Positions 33,490 to 36,870 of a stretch of DNA of 36,870 bases are shown here, one piece after another. Both the position numbers and the translations under genes were made by a program. The notes beneath the pieces were generated by a model. It worked only from the letters and a program-made list of their open reading frames with translations, searched no databases and was not told the origin of the DNA. Origin of the DNA: JAVVSK01 sp036654235 (GTDB lineage Bacteria; Bacillota; Clostridia; Christensenellales; CAG-138); assembly GCA_036654235.1 (NCBI GenBank), contig JAVVSK010000017.1:1-36870 (forward strand), given 5' to 3'. How positions within the stretch are numbered: position 1 is the first letter of the stretch; every line of letters starts with the position of its first letter.

Positions 33490-34555
33490 ACTCGGAAATA
33501 TTGAGCTTTAAAGCAGAATTGACGAGTGTAGAAACTTCAATTTTCATTCTGAAAGAGCTTCCTATTTCGCTTAGAAAGATCATATCAATTTTGCTGTTTG
33601 AATGTTTTTTATCGATAGCTAAAAGCGAAAAAGCCCTCTCCCTTTCGGAGGGCGAAAATTCAATAGATGGCAGGGAAAAATAAGTTAAACATTCGGAAAG
33701 CTTTTTAAACGTCCCTGCTTTGGTTATGCCGAACATTTCTCCTAACTTAGCTGAATAGAGCATTCCCAGAGCGACGCATTGTCCATGTTTCGCCCGATAG
33801 TCGAGGGCAGTCTCAAAAGCATGTCCAAACGTATGTCCAAAGTTGAGTTTTCGCCTTTCGCCGGAATCGAACTCGTCAGCCGCGACGAAGTGCGATTTGA
33901 TTATTGCGCAGCTTTTAATTATCGAAGTATAGTTGAGGGGTAAAGACGAAAAAAGCGAATTAAAAAACGAAATATCGTCTATCGCGGCTGTTTTTATAAC
34001 CTCGGCTATTCCGCAGCTTATTTCGGTTTTTTTTAGCGACCGTAAAACGAGAGTGTCGGCGACGATAAGTTCGGGATGAATAAATGCACCGACGAGGTTT
34101 TTTCCCTCCTCTATATTTACCGCTGCTTTTCCGCCTATTGCACTGTCAGCCATAGCGAGGAGGGTCGTCGGGATATGTATAAGTTTCATTCCCCGATTAT
34201 ACGTTGAGGCGACGAAGCCCGCGATATCGCCGATAACGCCTCCGCCGAGGCTAATTATGCAGTCGTTCCGCGAGAATCCGCAAGAAACGAGCTTTGAATA
34301 TATCTTCGTAACAGAAGAAAAGCTTTTACTGTTTTCGCCGGGTTTAAGAACGAAAGAATCGACAAAAAAGCCGCTGCTTTTTAGCGAATCTGCTACGCAA
34401 CTAAGATAAAGCGCTGAAACGGTTTCATCCGTTATTATAAAAACACGCGAGATAGATTTTAGCGCATTAAAGACGAGGGGACCGATTTCTTTCAGTATTC
34501 CTTCGCCTATCAGCATTTCAAATTTTTTGCTGAAATTCATATTGATTTTTTCCAT
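33467..34555 (-). CDS. aroB: 3-dehydroquinate synthase
   Basis: Second enzyme of the shikimate pathway; turns DAHP into 3-dehydroquinate with NAD and a divalent metal. The 362-aa product shows the NAD loop SLGGGVIGDIAGFVAS, HIPTTLLAMADSAIGGK, PELIVADT and the metal ligands in GIAEVIK and NFGHTFGHAFE. I prefer ATG 34555, preceded by GGATGA, over ATG 34564, which lacks a ribosome binding site. No other aro gene is adjacent. Two convergent genes overlap at its 3' end. Confidence 0.95.
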   Translation of the reverse strand: MEKINMNFSKKFEMLIGEGILKEIGPLVFNALKSISRVFIITDETVSALYLSCVADSLKSSGFFVDSFVLKPGENSKSFSSVTKIYSKLVSCGFSRNDCIISLGGGVIGDIAGFVASTYNRGMKLIHIPTTLLAMADSAIGGKAAVNIEEGKNLVGAFIHPELIVADTLVLRSLKKTEISCGIAEVIKTAAIDDISFFNSLFSSLPLNYTSIIKSCAIIKSHFVAADEFDSGERRKLNFGHTFGHAFETALDYRAKHGQCVALGMLYSAKLGEMFGITKAGTFKKLSECLTYFSLPSIEFSPSERERAFSLLAIDKKHSNSKIDMIFLSEIGSSFRMKIEVSTLVNSALKLNISEFILPKAL

Positions 34556-34588
34556 AAAAGTCATCCAACCAAATTCAAATATTTTGTA

Positions 34589-34617
34589 ATTATAACAGTT
34601 ATAGCGGGGAGGTTCAA
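34589..34617 (-). promoter_or_regulatory. aroB promoter
   Basis: Minus strand: TTGAAC (34612-34617), a 17-nt spacer and TATAAT (34589-34594), giving a leader of only about 25 nt. The -35 overlaps the ribosome binding site and start of the divergent GNAT gene. Confidence 0.6.
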
Positions 34618-34619
34618 GC

Positions 34620-35480
34620 GTGATAGATATTAAAAAAATAGACGGGACAGATAGAGAACTTGTTTATAAAACTTTAATGCAGGGGTTTGCAGATTATACA
34701 ATAGAATTTAAAATGCACTATGATAATTTTTATCGTCATTTTTTCGTTTTGGAGGGGAACGATCCTGCTTTTTCATACATTGCTTTTTACGACGGAAGTC
34801 CGGCGGGTGTTTTATTTTCGGGCATGCGTGAATATGAGGGGATGCTTACGATGCGCTTAGGCGCTCTTTCGGTGATCCCCGAAATGCGGAGAAAGGGAAT
34901 TGCGACGGCTATGATGGAGAGACATTTTTTTGATGCGGAACGAACTTTTTCGAATCAACTTTTCCTCGAAATAACAGAGGGGGACGATATAGCTGCGGAT
35001 TTTTATAAAAGTCTTAATTACTTCCCCGCGGGAAGGATAAATTATTTTACGCTAAACGACCTCTCTCAGCTTTTTTTGCGCGAGAGTAAGCTTATCAACA
35101 TAGAACCTATCTCGCTTTCAAAAGTTCGTGAATTTAGACGGCAGCATATAGATGCGCATATTATATGGCAGAACGACGTTGACTTTATAGATGATCAAGA
35201 TGGTGTAACGGCATATAATGCAATAATAGATGGTGAGTCTATAGGGATGATGGCGAATACGGGCGTAAATATTAACTATCTTTTTATAATTCCCGAATGG
35301 CGAAATTTATCTATCGCTTCGACTATTCTTGCGTTTGCGGCGCGGGATAAAAATTTAAAATCATTTTATATGGCTTTTCCGGCTACCGTCGCGCTAACCT
35401 CCTTCGCTCTCACTCTAGGGTTTAAGGATATGGGGTTTTCGCAAATTGAAATGGTGAAGCCGATTGCTTTTTCAAAGTGA
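34620..35480 (+). CDS. GNAT family N-acetyltransferase, possibly two-domain
   Basis: A 286-aa protein with a GNAT fold in its first 140 residues: RLGALSVIPEMRRKGIATAMM is the acetyl-CoA motif A. A second part (about 160-280) has a weaker copy (NYLFIIPEWRNLSIASTILAFAA), so it may be a tandem GNAT in which only the first half binds acetyl-CoA. Start is GTG 34620, 7 nt after GGGAGG; no ATG is in a better place. Substrate unknown. Confidence 0.85.
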   Translation: MIDIKKIDGTDRELVYKTLMQGFADYTIEFKMHYDNFYRHFFVLEGNDPAFSYIAFYDGSPAGVLFSGMREYEGMLTMRLGALSVIPEMRRKGIATAMMERHFFDAERTFSNQLFLEITEGDDIAADFYKSLNYFPAGRINYFTLNDLSQLFLRESKLINIEPISLSKVREFRRQHIDAHIIWQNDVDFIDDQDGVTAYNAIIDGESIGMMANTGVNINYLFIIPEWRNLSIASTILAFAARDKNLKSFYMAFPATVALTSFALTLGFKDMGFSQIEMVKPIAFSK

Positions 35481-35594
35481 TAGAAAATAAAAAGGCGCGG
35501 GGGTATTCGTATTATCCAATTATTGGCGAGGCAGTAATCATGCCAATAAAAAATGCAGTCAAAGATACGCTCCCCGCGACGAAAAACAAAAGAA

Positions 35595-36317
35595 TCAGCC
35601 CTTTAAAAATAATACATATAACGATGGGTCTACCGGGACGTTTTTAACACGATATTCAAAGTGCAAATGGCTTTTTAAAAGACATTCCGATAATGCGGAA
35701 TTTCCGACGGTGCCTATCACCGTTCCCTGCTTAACCGAAACGCCCTCTTTAACGGGAAAATTTTCGGAGAGCGAAGCGTAAAGCGTCGTATCACCGTTAC
35801 TATGCTGAATTATAATCGTTGTTCCGAGAGCATCGTCTTTTAAAACGCTCTTTACAATGCCATCTGCAACGGCTACAACGTTCGTTCCCTCTTTCGCACC
35901 TATATCAACGCCGGAATGCGTCATCCATTGATTTAAGGTCTTTGAATATATCAGCTCGTTTTCAGCGTAACCCCAAATTATATCGCCCTTAACCGGTGCG
36001 CTTAGAAGTTTTTTAGCCGACGTTCTGTTAGGACTTGCGTTCGGCGTTAAATTAGGGATAGGTGCGCAAGGAGTGGGGATTACCGTTGCAAGCTGCGTTG
36101 GCGTAGGCATTTTCGGAGTTGCGCTCATTGCCGCTACTATACTTTCATCTCCGGAATTGTTGACGTTTTTTCCGTCGTCCCCTTTATTGCCGGAAAACAC
36201 GATTACGGCGGTAACGCCAGTTACTATTAGGCAGGCGATAAGTATAACATATACCACGTTCGCTTTTAAAAAGGTTTTGACGCTTTTAAACACATCAGAT
36301 TTTTTTTCATTTTCCAT
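35595..36317 (-). CDS. M23 family metallopeptidase, SpoIIQ-like
   Basis: A 240-aa protein with one N-terminal transmembrane helix (about 21-41), a Thr/Pro-rich linker (65-100) and a LytM/M23 zinc peptidase domain (about 103-240). Zinc ligands are intact: H134xxxD138 in HSGVD and H217xH219 in HLHFE. The segment ELIYSKTLNQWMTHSGVDI resembles clostridial SpoIIQ, which with SpoIIIAH bridges mother cell and forespore; clostridial SpoIIQ keeps the zinc site that the Bacillus protein lost. A sigma-F-like promoter upstream supports this. AGAGGTGA precedes the ATG. A plain cell-wall M23 endopeptidase is the alternative. Confidence 0.8.
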   Translation of the reverse strand: MENEKKSDVFKSVKTFLKANVVYVILIACLIVTGVTAVIVFSGNKGDDGKNVNNSGDESIVAAMSATPKMPTPTQLATVIPTPCAPIPNLTPNASPNRTSAKKLLSAPVKGDIIWGYAENELIYSKTLNQWMTHSGVDIGAKEGTNVVAVADGIVKSVLKDDALGTTIIIQHSNGDTTLYASLSENFPVKEGVSVKQGTVIGTVGNSALSECLLKSHLHFEYRVKNVPVDPSLYVLFLKG

Positions 36318-36663
36318 TATTATTATTCACCTCTTTAACGTATTATTGACCTGAAACGGATTTTATATACAGAGCTTAGTCGGTGCTAATATTAGCGCGT
36401 GCATTTATTGAAATGCTTAATTTTTCATTTATTGTTATTGTTGTAAAATATACTTGAGGGGCAGATACACTACAGAGCACGTGGAGGTGAGTGTGCAACC
36501 CTAATCGGCTGACCGTATTTATATGTGTGCCAACCACCATTTCAAGCACAAATAAGTGTGAATAAGAACACGTAAACTTATCTTTGTATCGACGTTACTC
36601 GTTAATAGCTTGGTGGTTAGTCAATGTCTGCTGTCCTCAAATATTTTTTATTGGGATGTGACT
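36318..36663. other. Intergenic region including the IS110 non-coding left end
   Basis: About 345 nt. It holds the sigma-F-like promoter, a perfect 12-bp palindrome GCTAATATTAGC (36385-36396), a small hairpin GCATTT/AAATGC (36401-36416), and from about 36470 GC-richer DNA unlike the neighbours that probably belongs to the insertion element. In that part AACCACCA (36532-36539) pairs with TGGTGGTT (36611-36618), and GTGTGC(C)AACC occurs twice (near 36491 and 36525). Confidence 0.5.
36341..36370 (-). promoter_or_regulatory. Sigma-F-like promoter of the SpoIIQ-like gene
   Basis: Minus strand: GTATA (36366-36370), exactly 15 nt, then GTCAATAATA (36341-36350). This matches the sigma F pattern GYATA-15-GGHNANAHTR at all but one base. 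No SigA promoter is apparent at this place. Confidence 0.5.
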
Positions 36664-36870
36664 ATGCTTAAAATCGTTTATCCTATCTGTGTCGGACTTG
36701 ATATCCAGAAGAACTTTATCTTTGCATGTATTGCTTCAACCAATGAAAAAGGTATCACGTCCTACAGACATCATCGCTTCTCGACCTTTACAAAAGGTTT
36801 GCGGGAGCTGGCAGAGTGGCTTAAAACCTAGTCTTGCAGTGATGTTTGTATGGAATCCACTGGGAAGTAC
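36664..36870 (+). pseudogene. IS110-family transposase, N-terminal part, interrupted by an amber codon and cut by the window edge
   Basis: The frame from ATG 36664 reads VGLDIQKNFIFAC, with the first Asp of the RuvC-like DEDD domain, and continues 55 residues to TAG at 36829-36831. Beyond it the same frame reads CMESTGKY, the conserved Glu motif of IS110 transposases, so the stop lies inside the coding region. The copy is therefore likely inactive, unless the rest beyond the window shows otherwise or the stop is read through. Codon use (few ATA, more CTG and TCC) differs from the neighbours and fits recent transfer. Confidence 0.8.

Noticed and set aside
1..36870. CRISPR array, tRNA or rRNA genes
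   Set aside because: No regularly spaced repeats and no cloverleaf or rRNA segments were noticed in the intergenic DNA by eye.

Overview
The window looks like chromosomal DNA of an anaerobic, probably spore-forming member of the Clostridia. The strongest pointers are a SCIFF ranthipeptide (six-cysteines-in-forty-five peptide) next to its radical SAM maturase, a pair regarded as a hallmark of the class; the radical SAM pair TIGR03960/TIGR03936 upstream of an RNase E/G homologue; two DUF1292 proteins; a SpoIIQ-like M23 peptidase behind a sigma-F-like promoter; and AT-rich DNA with heavy ATA (Ile) use and strong Shine-Dalgarno sites, several with GTG or TTG starts. No tRNA, rRNA or CRISPR array was seen.

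Layout. 1-4300 carries glmS and typA on the minus strand, each with its own promoter and terminator. 4500-6700 is a translationally coupled unit: class II aldolase, DUF1292 protein, membrane-anchored metallophosphoesterase. 6800-10350 holds TIGR03960, TIGR03936 and a short RNase G. 10500-12720 encodes a zinc-ribbon/acidic/single-pass membrane protein coupled to an 88-aa unknown. 12830-16060 has a D,D-carboxypeptidase and a P5C dehydrogenase. 16200-19930 is aspartate kinase, AEC transporter, cyclophilin and M19 dipeptidase, closed by a strong terminator. 20070-21800 has recA and a DUF1292 protein with a metallothionein-like tail. 21850-25440 pairs an aconitase-superfamily hydratase with carbamate kinase, both behind leaders rich in inverted repeats. 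25620-28850 is a lipoprotein-MBOAT-DHHW surface O-acylation operon. 28840-33490 is SCIFF peptide, maturase, recJ and apt. 33467-36320 has aroB (minus), a GNAT protein (plus) and the SpoIIQ-like gene (minus). The right edge holds the start of an IS110-family element whose transposase frame is broken by an amber codon.

Most genes are core functions (cell-wall precursor supply, translation GTPase, glycolysis, recombination and repair, purine salvage, aromatic synthesis). The accessory or less understood parts are the SCIFF locus, the acylation operon, the hydratase/carbamate kinase pair, the zinc-ribbon membrane protein with its small partner, the CxC-tailed DUF1292 protein and the IS110 left end, whose non-coding stretch may include a bridge-RNA gene. 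Promoters, hairpins and operators were found by eye; family calls rest on recognised motifs, not database searches.
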